From contig NCEV01000008.1 in NCBI GenBank assembly GCA_002280875.1, positions 1-41,676 of the forward strand: a DNA stretch of 41,676 nt, in the 5' to 3' direction. The translations under genes and the position numbers were made by a program. Under the pieces are notes generated by a model that saw only the letters and a list, made by a program, of their open reading frames with translations, was not told where the DNA came from and made no database searches. Source of the stretch: Caulobacter sp. 32-67-35. GTDB taxonomy: Bacteria; Pseudomonadota; Alphaproteobacteria; Caulobacterales; Caulobacteraceae. Positions 19,512-27,453 of the stretch are shown here, piece after piece; positions within the stretch are counted from its first letter, which is position 1; each line of letters begins with the position of its first letter.

Positions 19512-20561
19512 TCAGCCCTTGTGGCGTGGGGCCTTGGCCAGGATCCGCGCGCGAACAAAGGCCTCGACCTGGCCCAGCCAGGCCTCTCGCACAGCGTCTG
19601 ATTCCATATGAAGCTCATGGCGTCCGCCCGGGAATGTCACGTTTCGGCAGTCGGCGAAGGCGACACAGGCGGAGGTTGCGCGGGCCGAGGCGGTCAGGCG
19701 GTCCTCGCCGCCCCGCAACAGCAGGACCGGCGCCCTGACCCGGGCCGCCTCAGCCTGCGCGCGATCGGCGGCTTCGTAGAGGGCGGCCATCCAGCCCAGC
19801 GACGGCGCGCCTATCCGCAAATCAGGATTTGCCGTCAGCCAGGCCTGCTGCACCGCGCCGCGAAGCCGGTCGGAGGTTAAGCCGAGCGCCACGCTACCCT
19901 GGCCATCGCGGCGCCAGCCCGGCGCGCCCGGCGCTTTCAGCCAGCCCAGCTTCAGCCGGCTGGCCCAGAGCGTGGTCTGGCGCGGGTCGGTCGGAAGATG
20001 AGGCAGGTTATTCAGGGCGAACGCCGGAGAGGACAGCATCAGGCCATCCGTTGGGAGGCCGGTCTGAACCGCTCTGAGGGCCACCACGGCGCCATCGGAA
20101 TGGCCAAGAACGACCAACGGCGTCTCGCCGCTGGGCCGGATCACCACCTTGACCAGGGCGCGCAGGGCGGCGGCGTCGGTCTCGAAGCTGTCGAGGTGGC
20201 CCAGATCACGCCAGGGCGTGGCGCGCTCGGACCCGCCCTGACCCTGCCGTTCAAGAACCCAGGCGGCATACCCGGCCATATTGAGGCGGCGGACGGTCTC
20301 GAACCACTTCTCGGCAGGTTCGCCGTACCCTGTCAGGATCACCACCGTGGCGCGCGGCGCTACCGGCGGCGCCGATACGCCGTAGCGCTGCACCAGGCCC
20401 GCGCCGACCCGAACATAGCCCCAGGCCCAGCCATCAGGCGCATAGAAGCGTGGCGCGATTGAGGGGGGCGTGCGGCTCTCTGCGAAGGGCGCGCGCGCGC
20501 CGTCCTGGCCGCAGCCGGCAAGGGTCAGAAAAAACAGGATGGCGAGGAGAGGGCGGCGCAT
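19512..20561 (-). CDS. Alpha/beta-hydrolase lipoprotein, lysophospholipase-like
   Basis: 349 aa. Lipoprotein signal peptide with lipobox LAGC (Cys17), so it is anchored in the envelope. The alpha/beta hydrolase fold shows [14 protein letters not shown] (oxyanion region), the PldB-like [16 protein letters not shown], the nucleophile elbow GHSDGAV (Ser155), a late acid in LRGGEDRLT, and the His in [10 protein letters not shown]. The R-Q-G-x-G-G-S region and GHSDG elbow point to lysophospholipase L2/monoglyceride-lipase relatives. It is followed after about 100 bases by the acyl-ACP synthetase gene, suggesting that released fatty acid is recycled. It diverges from lipA. The substrate is inference. 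Confidence 0.87.
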   Translation of the reverse strand: MRRPLLAILFFLTLAGCGQDGARAPFAESRTPPSIAPRFYAPDGWAWGYVRVGAGLVQRYGVSAPPVAPRATVVILTGYGEPAEKWFETVRRLNMAGYAAWVLERQGQGGSERATPWRDLGHLDSFETDAAALRALVKVVIRPSGETPLVVLGHSDGAVVALRAVQTGLPTDGLMLSSPAFALNNLPHLPTDPRQTTLWASRLKLGWLKAPGAPGWRRDGQGSVALGLTSDRLRGAVQQAWLTANPDLRIGAPSLGWMAALYEAADRAQAEAARVRAPVLLLRGGEDRLTASARATSACVAFADCRNVTFPGGRHELHMESDAVREAWLGQVEAFVRARILAKAPRHKG

Positions 20562-20643
20562 GCAGCGCAGTCATTTCGCGCCTTCGCGCCACATGCAAGA
20601 TCGCGTGCTTGATCCGGAGGCCAAGAAGACCGATTTAGGCCCC

Positions 20644-21621
20644 ATGGCTACGGTGATCGACACTCTGACAGCACGCAACCCGGAAGACCGGGCGGCGCGC
20701 CATCCTGAAAAGCAAAATCGCCCGGATACGGCGGTGCTGCGCAAGCCCGAGTGGCTGCGGGTCCGCGCGCCGGGTTCTGGTCAATATAACGAGACCAGGG
20801 GCATCGTGCGCGAGCACAAGCTGACGACGGTCTGCGAAGAAGCGGCCTGCCCGAACATCGGCGAGTGCTGGAGCCAGAAGCACGCGACCATGATGATCAT
20901 GGGCGAGATCTGCACGCGAGCCTGCGCCTTCTGCAATGTCACCACGGGCCTGCCCAACGCGCTGGACGCCGACGAGCCGCGCCGGGTGGCCGAGGCTGTC
21001 GCCAAGATGGGTCTCAAGCACGTCGTCATCACCTCGGTGGACCGCGACGACCTGGCTGATGGTGGCGCCCAGCATTTTGCGCAAGTGGTTCTAGCCATCC
21101 GCGCCGCGGCGCCGGGCACGACCATCGAGATCCTGACGCCGGACTTCCTGCGCAAGGATCGCGCCGAGAACGTGGTGATCGATGCCCGTCCCGATGTCTT
21201 CAACCACAATCTGGAGACTGTGCCGCGGCTCTATCTGAAGATCCGCCCCGGCGCCCGTTACTACAACTCCCTGCGCCTGCTGGAGCGGGTGAAGGAACGC
21301 GACCCGAGCCAGTTCACCAAGTCGGGTCTGATGGTCGGTCTGGGCGAGGCCAAGGAAGAGGTCATGCAGGTCATGGACGACATGCGCTCGGCCGGCGTCG
21401 ATTTCATCACCATCGGCCAATATCTGCAGCCCACCCGCAAGCACGCCGCCATCGACCGCTTTGTGACCCCAGAAGAGTTCAAGGCCTATGAAGCTATTGC
21501 GCGGGCCAAGGGCTTCCTGATGGTCTCATCCAGTCCGCTGACTCGCTCGTCCCACCACGCCGGCGAGGATTTCGCCAAGCTGCAGGCAGCGCGGCGCGCC
21601 CTCGACGCCAGGATGGCCTAG
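20644..21621 (+). CDS. lipA: Lipoyl synthase
   Basis: Radical SAM enzyme that inserts two sulphurs into octanoyl chains on lipoyl domains. 325 aa from ATG 20644 ([20 protein letters not shown]), the start matching Caulobacter LipA as I recall it; upstream in-frame starts lack support. The auxiliary iron-sulphur cluster cysteines are in [12 protein letters not shown], the radical SAM CxxxCxxC is in [10 protein letters not shown], and the C-terminal RSSY-like serine motif reads [14 protein letters not shown]. It serves PdhB and PdhC encoded 7 kb upstream as well as other lipoyl proteins. The ratA/coq10-like gene begins 3 bases after its stop. Confidence 0.97.
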   Translation: MATVIDTLTARNPEDRAARHPEKQNRPDTAVLRKPEWLRVRAPGSGQYNETRGIVREHKLTTVCEEAACPNIGECWSQKHATMMIMGEICTRACAFCNVTTGLPNALDADEPRRVAEAVAKMGLKHVVITSVDRDDLADGGAQHFAQVVLAIRAAAPGTTIEILTPDFLRKDRAENVVIDARPDVFNHNLETVPRLYLKIRPGARYYNSLRLLERVKERDPSQFTKSGLMVGLGEAKEEVMQVMDDMRSAGVDFITIGQYLQPTRKHAAIDRFVTPEEFKAYEAIARAKGFLMVSSSPLTRSSHHAGEDFAKLQAARRALDARMA

Positions 21622-21623
21622 GC

Positions 21624-22079
21624 TTGCATCGCCACGTCGTCACGCGGGTCCTGCCGTACTCGCCCGAGCAGTTGTTCGCACTGGTCGGCGATGTTGAGGC
21701 CTATCCCAGCTTCGTGCCGTGGATCACCGGCATGCGGACCTGGAATGCCCGCCAGGATGGATCCATCAGCCTTGTGGACGCCGAAGCCCAGGTCGGATTT
21801 TCCTTTCTGAAGGAGAGGTTCGCTACGCGTGTGCGGCGCGACGCCGAGCATCTGACCGTCGATGTCAGCCTGCTCTATGGCCCCTTCAAGCGGCTTTCCA
21901 ACCAGTGGCGGTTCACGCCCAACAGCGCCGGAACCAGCGTCGAGTTCGTGATTGATTTCGCGTTCAAATCGCGGATGCTCGACGCCTTGCTGGCGGCTAA
22001 TCTCGACCGGGCGGCTGACAAGCTGATCGCCTGTTTCGAGGCTCGCGCCCGGCAGATCCACGGTGCTAGCCTCGACTAG
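21624..22079 (+). CDS. RatA/Coq10-like START-domain protein
   Basis: 151 aa, starting at TTG 21624 just after the lipA stop, with AGGA about 12 bases upstream. The N-terminus HRHVVTRVLPYSPEQLFALVGDVEAYPSFVPWI is the signature of the polyketide cyclase/START family that includes mitochondrial Coq10 (ubiquinone chaperone) and E. coli RatA (originally described as a toxin acting on 50S subunits). LSNQWRF and VEFVIDFAFKS are further family matches. A ubiquinone-binding role is the simpler assumption in an alphaproteobacterium. Its last 14 bases overlap the convergent pncC gene tail to tail. Confidence 0.9.
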   Translation: MHRHVVTRVLPYSPEQLFALVGDVEAYPSFVPWITGMRTWNARQDGSISLVDAEAQVGFSFLKERFATRVRRDAEHLTVDVSLLYGPFKRLSNQWRFTPNSAGTSVEFVIDFAFKSRMLDALLAANLDRAADKLIACFEARARQIHGASLD

Positions 22080-22566
22080 CCACCGCCTCGCGCAGCATTT
22101 CGAGCGCTGTGCGAACCGCGGCCAATTGCACCGCCTCGCGGGTCTGGCCGTCGAACACCTCGTGCCGATGCACCACTGAACGGTTGGCGCGGGCCACAGC
22201 GAAATGGACAGTGCCGACGGGTTTCATTGGGGTGCCGCCGCCCGGGCCGGCGACTCCCGTTATCGAGACGGCCACGTGCCCGTTGCTGGCTTCCAGCGCC
22301 CCTTCGGCCATCATCCTGGCCACGGGTTGTGAAACCGCGCCATGGTCGGCGATCAGATCGCCCGGAACTTTCAGCATCTCGGACTTCGCCCGATTTGTGT
22401 AGGTCACAAAGCCGCGCTCGAAGACATCTGACGCGCCCGATATCGAACATATCGCGCCCGCTACCAGACCGCCGGTGCAGCTCTCGGCGGTCACTAGCCG
22501 CAGGGACTGTTCACGCGCCTCGGCAACCAGGAGGCGGGCCAGGGTCTCGATCTCTAGAGGAAACAT
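22066..22566 (-). CDS. pncC: CinA C-terminal-domain protein, nicotinamide-nucleotide amidohydrolase
   Basis: Deamidates nicotinamide mononucleotide to nicotinate mononucleotide in pyridine nucleotide recycling. 166 aa, the stand-alone form without the CinA N-terminal domain. Signatures: TAESCTGGLVAGAICSISGAS (catalytic Ser region), ERGFVTYTNRAKSEML, and VAVSITGVAGPGGGT with KPVGTVHFAVA. The start ATG at 22566 is 36 bases downstream of the ispDF stop, so the two may be one transcript. Its stop lies inside the end of the convergent ratA-like gene. Confidence 0.92.
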   Translation of the reverse strand: MFPLEIETLARLLVAEAREQSLRLVTAESCTGGLVAGAICSISGASDVFERGFVTYTNRAKSEMLKVPGDLIADHGAVSQPVARMMAEGALEASNGHVAVSITGVAGPGGGTPMKPVGTVHFAVARANRSVVHRHEVFDGQTREAVQLAAVRTALEMLREAVASRG

Positions 22567-22601
22567 GGGGCGCTCCGGATTCGTTGTTCAGCCTATAGGC
22601 C

Positions 22602-23753
22602 TCAGGCCGGAGTCTCGACCGCTACGACGGCTTGAGCGGCGAGGCCCTCGCCGCGGCCGGTGAAGCCCATTTGTTCGGTCGTCGTGGCCTTGACGCTCAC
22701 CCGGTCGATCGGCAGCGACAGGATTTCGGCGAGGCGCTCTCGCATCGCTGCCCGATGGGGTTTGATCTTGGGGCGCTCGCAGATCAGGGTCACGTCGACA
22801 TTGATGATCGAGCCGCCCTTGGCCCGAACCAGTTCGGCGGCGTGGATCAGGAACTTGTCGGAGGCCGCGCCTTTCCATTGCGGATCGGTCGGCGGGAAAT
22901 GGTCTCCGATGTCGCCTTCGCCGATGGCGCCGAGCAAGGCGTCCGTCAGGGCGTGCAGGCCTGCGTCAGCGTCGGAATGACCGATCAGGGTCTCGTCATG
23001 GGCGATCTCGACTCCGCAGAGCCAGACCGAGCCGCCTGGGCCCCAGCGGTGGGCGTCGAAGCCCTGACCGATCCGGGTGATGCGGGCGGCTCCCGCCAGT
23101 CGTTCAGCCATGGCGAAGTCCTCTGGATAGGTCAGTTTCATCAGCAACGGATCGCCGGGCGCGATGGTCACGGAGCCGCCGGCGGCCTCGACCACCTGGG
23201 CGTCATCGGTGGGCTCGGTGTCACCATCCCAGGCCTCGTAGGCCGAGACCAGGGTGGCGCGTCCAAATGCTTGCGGCGTCTGGGCGCGCCACAGGTGGTC
23301 GCGCGAAGTGGTGACCACGGCGCCGCCGGGCGCGGCGCGCTTCAAGGTATCGGCGACGGCCAGGGCGGGAAACGCCCCATCCTTCCCGACCAGGGCGCTT
23401 AACAGGCTGTCGACGGTGGTGCGTGTCAGAAAGGGGCGAGCAGCGTCGTGGACAAGGACAGGCTCATCGGCTGGCCGATCTGAAAGCGCGCCCAGACCGG
23501 CCTGGACGGAAAGTGCGCGAGTCGCGCCACCCCGTGCGCCTTTCCAGCCCCGCAACCCCTTCAGCACCTCGGGCAGGACCAGAGCGCCGTCCTCCGTGGT
23601 GACGACAACGATCTCGGCGGCCCCGGCGGCCAGGAAGCTCTCGACCGACCAGCGCAAAACGGGTTTACCCCCCAGGGATCGCCATTGCTTGGCTTGTCCA
23701 GGGCCGGCCCGGGTTCCGGAGCCAGCGGCGACGATCACGGCGGAAAAGGTCAT
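22602..23753 (-). CDS. ispDF: Bifunctional IspD/IspF enzyme of the MEP isoprenoid pathway
   Basis: 383 aa fusing two non-consecutive MEP-pathway enzymes. Residues 1 to about 222 are IspD (MEP cytidylyltransferase): AVIVAAGSGTRAGPGQAKQW nucleotide loop, VLVHDAARPFL and TDDAQVVEAAGGSV. From about residue 225 comes IspF (2-C-methyl-erythritol 2,4-cyclodiphosphate synthase): IGQGFDAHRW (zinc Asp/His), IGHSDADAGLHALTDALLG, GDIGDHFPPTDP and VKATTTEQMGFTGRGEG. The fusion is common in alphaproteobacteria. Divergent from dusB. Confidence 0.97.
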   Translation of the reverse strand: MTFSAVIVAAGSGTRAGPGQAKQWRSLGGKPVLRWSVESFLAAGAAEIVVVTTEDGALVLPEVLKGLRGWKGARGGATRALSVQAGLGALSDRPADEPVLVHDAARPFLTRTTVDSLLSALVGKDGAFPALAVADTLKRAAPGGAVVTTSRDHLWRAQTPQAFGRATLVSAYEAWDGDTEPTDDAQVVEAAGGSVTIAPGDPLLMKLTYPEDFAMAERLAGAARITRIGQGFDAHRWGPGGSVWLCGVEIAHDETLIGHSDADAGLHALTDALLGAIGEGDIGDHFPPTDPQWKGAASDKFLIHAAELVRAKGGSIINVDVTLICERPKIKPHRAAMRERLAEILSLPIDRVSVKATTTEQMGFTGRGEGLAAQAVVAVETPA

Positions 23754-23799
23754 GGCCGGTGTTTAGTTCGACGGTGGCGGTTGTCCAGTCGATCCGGGC

Positions 23800-23828
23800 T
23801 TTACTGCGCCGCACAATATGCCTAAAAA
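23800..23828 (+). promoter_or_regulatory. Likely promoter for dusB-ntrBC
   Basis: TTTACT (23800-23805), 17 bases, TAAAAA (23823-23828), in the 99-base gap between ispDF and dusB. The next 24 bases lead to the dusB ATG. Found by eye. Confidence 0.4.
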
Positions 23829-23852
23829 CGCAGCGGCGGGGATGATTACAAA

Positions 23853-24860
23853 ATGAGCAAAGCGCTCAAGGTCGGTAGAGTGGAAGTGCCTGGACGCGTG
23901 TGGATCGCGCCCATGACCGGTATTTCCGATCTGCCTTTCAGAGAAACGGCCACGGCGCTCGGCGCGCCTTACGTGGCGACGGAAATGGTGGCTTGCGCCG
24001 AGTTCGCGCGGGGGCGGCCCGACGTCGTGCGCCGCGCCGCCGTAGGCGAGGGGTTACCGCTGATGGTCGTGCAACTGGTCGGTCGCGATATTGGCCTGAT
24101 GGCCAGGGGCGCGCGCATGGCTGCGGAAGCCGGGGCCGAGATCGTCGACCTGAACTTCGGCTGTCCCGCCAAGGAGGTTTCCGGCGGCCAGCAGTGCGGC
24201 TCGGCTCTCATGCGTGATCCGGATCTGGCCCAAGCCCTGGTCGCCGCTGCCGTCGAGGCCGTGAATGTGCCTGTTACGGTGAAGATGCGATTGGGCTGGG
24301 ACGACAACACCCGCAATGCTGCCGACATTGCCCGTCGGGCCGAAGCCGCCGGGGCGAAGGCGATCACGGTTCATGGCCGCACCCGCAGCCAGTTCTACAA
24401 GGGCGTCGCCGACTGGTCGGCTGTCGCCGGGGTCAAGGCGGCGGTGTCGATCCCCGTGCTTGTCAACGGCGACATTGTTGACGGCGAAAGCGCCCGGCTG
24501 GCGCTCGAGCAGTCAGGCGCGGATGGCGTGATGATTGGTCGTGGCGTTTACGGTCGTCCGTGGATCGCCGGGGCCATTGAAGCCGCACTCGAGGGCCGGA
24601 CTTTCGTTGAGCCGGACGCCGAGGAACGGTTGGCGATCGCCCTGACCCATTTCCGACGGAGCCTGGATTTCTACGGGCAGCCGCTGGGCCTGAAGATGTT
24701 CCGCAAACACCTGGCTTCCTACATCGAAGCCGCGCCGTGGCCGGAGGAGCCCGGGGCGCGCCGCGCCGCGCGGGCTTCGCTGTGTCGTCTGGATGAACCT
24801 GAACTGGTCGAAAGCGCTCTGACGCGCCTTTGGCTGGGAGATCGGAGGATCGCCGCATGA
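23853..24860 (+). CDS. dusB: tRNA-dihydrouridine synthase B
   Basis: Flavoenzyme reducing specific uridines of tRNA to dihydrouridine. 335 aa. FMN-binding APMTGISDLPF near the N-terminus, the catalytic Cys in VDLNFGCPAKEVSGGQQCGSALM, VTVKMRLGWDD, ITVHGRTRSQFYKG, and the late FMN contact ADGVMIGRGVYGRPWI. Long called NifR3 because it precedes ntrBC in alphaproteobacteria, as it does here. Its stop overlaps the ntrB ATG (ATGA), so tRNA modification and nitrogen signalling are co-transcribed. Confidence 0.96.
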   Translation: MSKALKVGRVEVPGRVWIAPMTGISDLPFRETATALGAPYVATEMVACAEFARGRPDVVRRAAVGEGLPLMVVQLVGRDIGLMARGARMAAEAGAEIVDLNFGCPAKEVSGGQQCGSALMRDPDLAQALVAAAVEAVNVPVTVKMRLGWDDNTRNAADIARRAEAAGAKAITVHGRTRSQFYKGVADWSAVAGVKAAVSIPVLVNGDIVDGESARLALEQSGADGVMIGRGVYGRPWIAGAIEAALEGRTFVEPDAEERLAIALTHFRRSLDFYGQPLGLKMFRKHLASYIEAAPWPEEPGARRAARASLCRLDEPELVESALTRLWLGDRRIAA

Positions 24861-25978
24861 GCGACCACGCGCGCGTTTTGGGTGGCAAGGCGCCCGAGGC
24901 TCTGAAGGCCGCCGCCTTCGACCTCAGTCCGGAGCCGGCTCTCGTCGTCGACAGCAAGGGTGGTCTGGTCGCCGTCAACGAGGCAGCGGAGGCGTTGTTC
25001 GGACACGGCCTGTCGCTGCTGGCTCGCGGCCGGTTCCGCGCCGCCCTGCCGCCGGGTTCCGTGCTGGTGTCGCTGCTCGACCGGGCCATTTTCGAGGGCG
25101 CTCCGGTCCGCGAGCATGGCGTCGAGGTCAACCTCTTTGGTCAGCCGCCGTTCGAGGCCGACGGCGCCGCCGCGCCGCTTGGCGATGGTTCAGTGCTGCT
25201 CACCCTGCACGTGAAGGGCGTTCTGGGCGTTGATCGCGGCGCCGACGCCGCCGGCCTTCGCTCGGTCGTCGGGCTTGGCAAGATGCTGGCCCACGAGATC
25301 AAGAACCCGCTGGCCGGCATTCGCGGCGCGGCTCAACTGCTGAAGGGCGGGGCCTCCGCTGCCGACCAGCCTCTTGCGCAACTGATTGTCGATGAGACCG
25401 ACCGCATCCGCCGTCTGGTGGACCGGATGGAGGCGTTCTCTGAAGATCTCCCGACGCCGCGCGAGGCGGTGAATATTCACCAGGTGCTGGACCGCATTCG
25501 CGCTCTGGTCGCCAACGGCGTCGCCGACGGTCTGTCGCTGCGCGAGACCTATGACCCTTCATTACCGCCTGTTTGGGGTGACGAAGACCATCTGATCCAG
25601 ATCTTCCTGAACCTGGTGAAGAATGCCGCCGAAGCCGCCCATATGCGCGGCGACGGACGCGGCGCGATTTCGATTCATACCGCCTGGCGTCCCGGGGTTC
25701 GGGTTCGCGGCGCCGACGGCAAGGCTGCCAGTGGCGCGCCGATCGAAATTCGTATCCAGGACAATGGCCCTGGCGTGCCGCAGACCCTTCGCGATCATTT
25801 GTTCCAACCGTTCGTGACAACCAAGCCGAACGGCACGGGCCTTGGCCTGGCGCTGGTCACCAAACTGGTCACCGCTCATGGCGGCCTGATCGATTTCGAG
25901 TCCGAGCCCGGACGCACCGTGTTCCGCGTACTGCTGCCCGTGGCCCCTGAACCCTCTGTCGGAGACGCGTCAGTATGA
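24857..25978 (+). CDS. ntrB: Nitrogen regulation sensor histidine kinase NtrB
   Basis: Cytosolic kinase/phosphatase for NtrC, controlled by PII in response to nitrogen status. 373 aa from ATG 24857, which overlaps the dusB stop. N-terminal PAS domain (about 20-120, [20 protein letters not shown]). Dimerisation/phosphoacceptor helix with His146 in [20 protein letters not shown]. ATPase domain with [19 protein letters not shown] (N box), QDNGPGVP (G1) and [13 protein letters not shown] (G2). No membrane segments. Its TGA overlaps the ntrC ATG. Confidence 0.96.
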   Translation: MSDHARVLGGKAPEALKAAAFDLSPEPALVVDSKGGLVAVNEAAEALFGHGLSLLARGRFRAALPPGSVLVSLLDRAIFEGAPVREHGVEVNLFGQPPFEADGAAAPLGDGSVLLTLHVKGVLGVDRGADAAGLRSVVGLGKMLAHEIKNPLAGIRGAAQLLKGGASAADQPLAQLIVDETDRIRRLVDRMEAFSEDLPTPREAVNIHQVLDRIRALVANGVADGLSLRETYDPSLPPVWGDEDHLIQIFLNLVKNAAEAAHMRGDGRGAISIHTAWRPGVRVRGADGKAASGAPIEIRIQDNGPGVPQTLRDHLFQPFVTTKPNGTGLGLALVTKLVTAHGGLIDFESEPGRTVFRVLLPVAPEPSVGDASV

Positions 25979-27396
25979 ATGCCGCCAGTAAGAAGATCCT
26001 GATCGCTGACGACGACTCGTCGGTGCGGCTCGTTCTCAGTCAGGCCTTCACACGGCTGGGATATCAGGTGCGCGCCACCGGCAATGCGACCACTCTGCTG
26101 AAGTGGGTCATGGACGGCGAGGGCGACCTGGTCGTCACGGACGTGATGATGCCGGATGAGAACGTCTTTGACGTGCTGCCGCGCATCCGCAAGGAACGGC
26201 CCAAGCTGCCCATCATCGTGATGAGCGCCCAGAACACCTTGCTGACAGCGGTCAATGCCGCCGACGCTGGTGCATTCGAATATGTTTCCAAGCCCTTCGA
26301 TCTGGACGATGTCACCGCTGCCGCCCGCCGTGCCCTGTCGCGGCCGGCCGACGCCGAGGCTTCGAAGGCTCAGGCCCGGGCCATGCGTGACGAACGCCTG
26401 CCGCTGATCGGTCGTTCGGCGCCGATGCAGGAAGTTTACCGCACCATCGCTCGTCTGGTCGGCGCGGACCTGACGGTTCTGATCCTCGGCGAGAGTGGCA
26501 CCGGCAAGGAACTGGTTGCTCGGGCGCTGCATGAGCTTGGCCGCCGTCGCGACGGAAAATTTGTAGTCATCAACCTGGCCGCGGTGCCGCGCGAACGCGT
26601 CGAGACCGAGCTTTTCGGACGGGGGGACGGAGACCTTGGCCGCTTGATCGAGGCCGATGGCGGCACGCTGTTTCTGGACGAGATCGGTGACATGCCGCTG
26701 GATGCGCAAACGCGTCTGCTGCGCGTGATCGACGGCACCGAACCGGTGCTGAACCCGAAAACAGGCCGCAGGCCGAACGTGCGGATCATCGCAGCCACGA
26801 ACCGCGACCTTCGCGGTCTGATACAGCAGGGCCTGTTCCGTGAAGACCTGTTTTTCCGCCTCAACGTTGCGCCAGTGCGCCTGCCGCCGCTACGCGACCG
26901 CACCGAGGACATCCCGGACCTGGCTCGCACCTTTCTGCTGCGCGCCAATCGAGAGGGCCTGCCGGCCAAGACGATCGATTCCAGCGCTCTGGACCGTCTG
27001 AAGGCCCATTCCTGGCCGGGCAATGTTCGTGAACTGGAAAACCTGATCCGGCGGATGTGCGCGCTCTACGCAGAGGAGCTGATCACCGCACGTATTGTCG
27101 ATCGCGAGCTCCAGGACCACACACCAGCCGTGCGGTCGGAGGAGGGGCCACTGACCCTGTCGATGCTGGTGGAGCGCCACTTGTCTGGCTATTTCGCCGA
27201 CCAGCCCGACGGCGTTCCAGCAGCGGGTCTCTATGATCGAGTCCTTCAAGAGGTTGAACGGCCCCTGATCCAGCTGACGCTGTCAGCCACGCGAGGCAAT
27301 CAGGTTCGCGCCGCCGAGATCCTTGGCCTTAATCGCAACACGCTGCGGAAAAAGATTCAGGACCTGGGCGTCGAAATGACTCGAGGGCGACGCTGA
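25975..27396 (+). CDS. ntrC: Nitrogen response regulator NtrC, lacking the GAFTGA loop
   Basis: 473 aa; overlaps ntrB by ATGA. Receiver domain (1-125) with Asp56 in [16 protein letters not shown] and YVSKPFD. AAA+ domain with Walker A GESGTGKE, Walker [14 protein letters not shown], and ATNRDLR. Where enhancer-binding proteins read ELFGHEKGAFTGA..., this protein reads [19 protein letters not shown], so the sigma-54 contact loop is missing by a short in-frame deletion. The C-terminal Fis-type HTH ([23 protein letters not shown]) is intact. It should bind DNA and be phosphorylated, but cannot activate sigma-54 holoenzyme in the usual way. The same absence has, to my knowledge, been reported for C. 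crescentus NtrC. Confidence 0.96.
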   Translation: MNAASKKILIADDDSSVRLVLSQAFTRLGYQVRATGNATTLLKWVMDGEGDLVVTDVMMPDENVFDVLPRIRKERPKLPIIVMSAQNTLLTAVNAADAGAFEYVSKPFDLDDVTAAARRALSRPADAEASKAQARAMRDERLPLIGRSAPMQEVYRTIARLVGADLTVLILGESGTGKELVARALHELGRRRDGKFVVINLAAVPRERVETELFGRGDGDLGRLIEADGGTLFLDEIGDMPLDAQTRLLRVIDGTEPVLNPKTGRRPNVRIIAATNRDLRGLIQQGLFREDLFFRLNVAPVRLPPLRDRTEDIPDLARTFLLRANREGLPAKTIDSSALDRLKAHSWPGNVRELENLIRRMCALYAEELITARIVDRELQDHTPAVRSEEGPLTLSMLVERHLSGYFADQPDGVPAAGLYDRVLQEVERPLIQLTLSATRGNQVRAAEILGLNRNTLRKKIQDLGVEMTRGRR

Positions 27397-27417
27397 AGCT
27401 TATTTGGCACATAGCTG

Positions 27418-27447
27418 TTGATTTTGGGGCACACCCACTTCTAGACT
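27418..27447 (+). promoter_or_regulatory. Possible separate promoter for ntrYX
   Basis: TTGATT (27418-27423) and CTAGAC/TAGACT (27441-27447) with 17-18 base spacing, in the only gap (57 bases) between ntrC and ntrY. The ntrY start follows 6 bases later, giving a nearly leaderless transcript. By eye only. Confidence 0.3.
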
Positions 27448-27453
27448 GACTCC

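Noticed and set aside
27410-27432. Sigma-54-like TTGGCAC element before ntrY
   Set aside because: The -24-like GG is present, but the expected GC 10 bases later reads TT, so the -12 element is missing.
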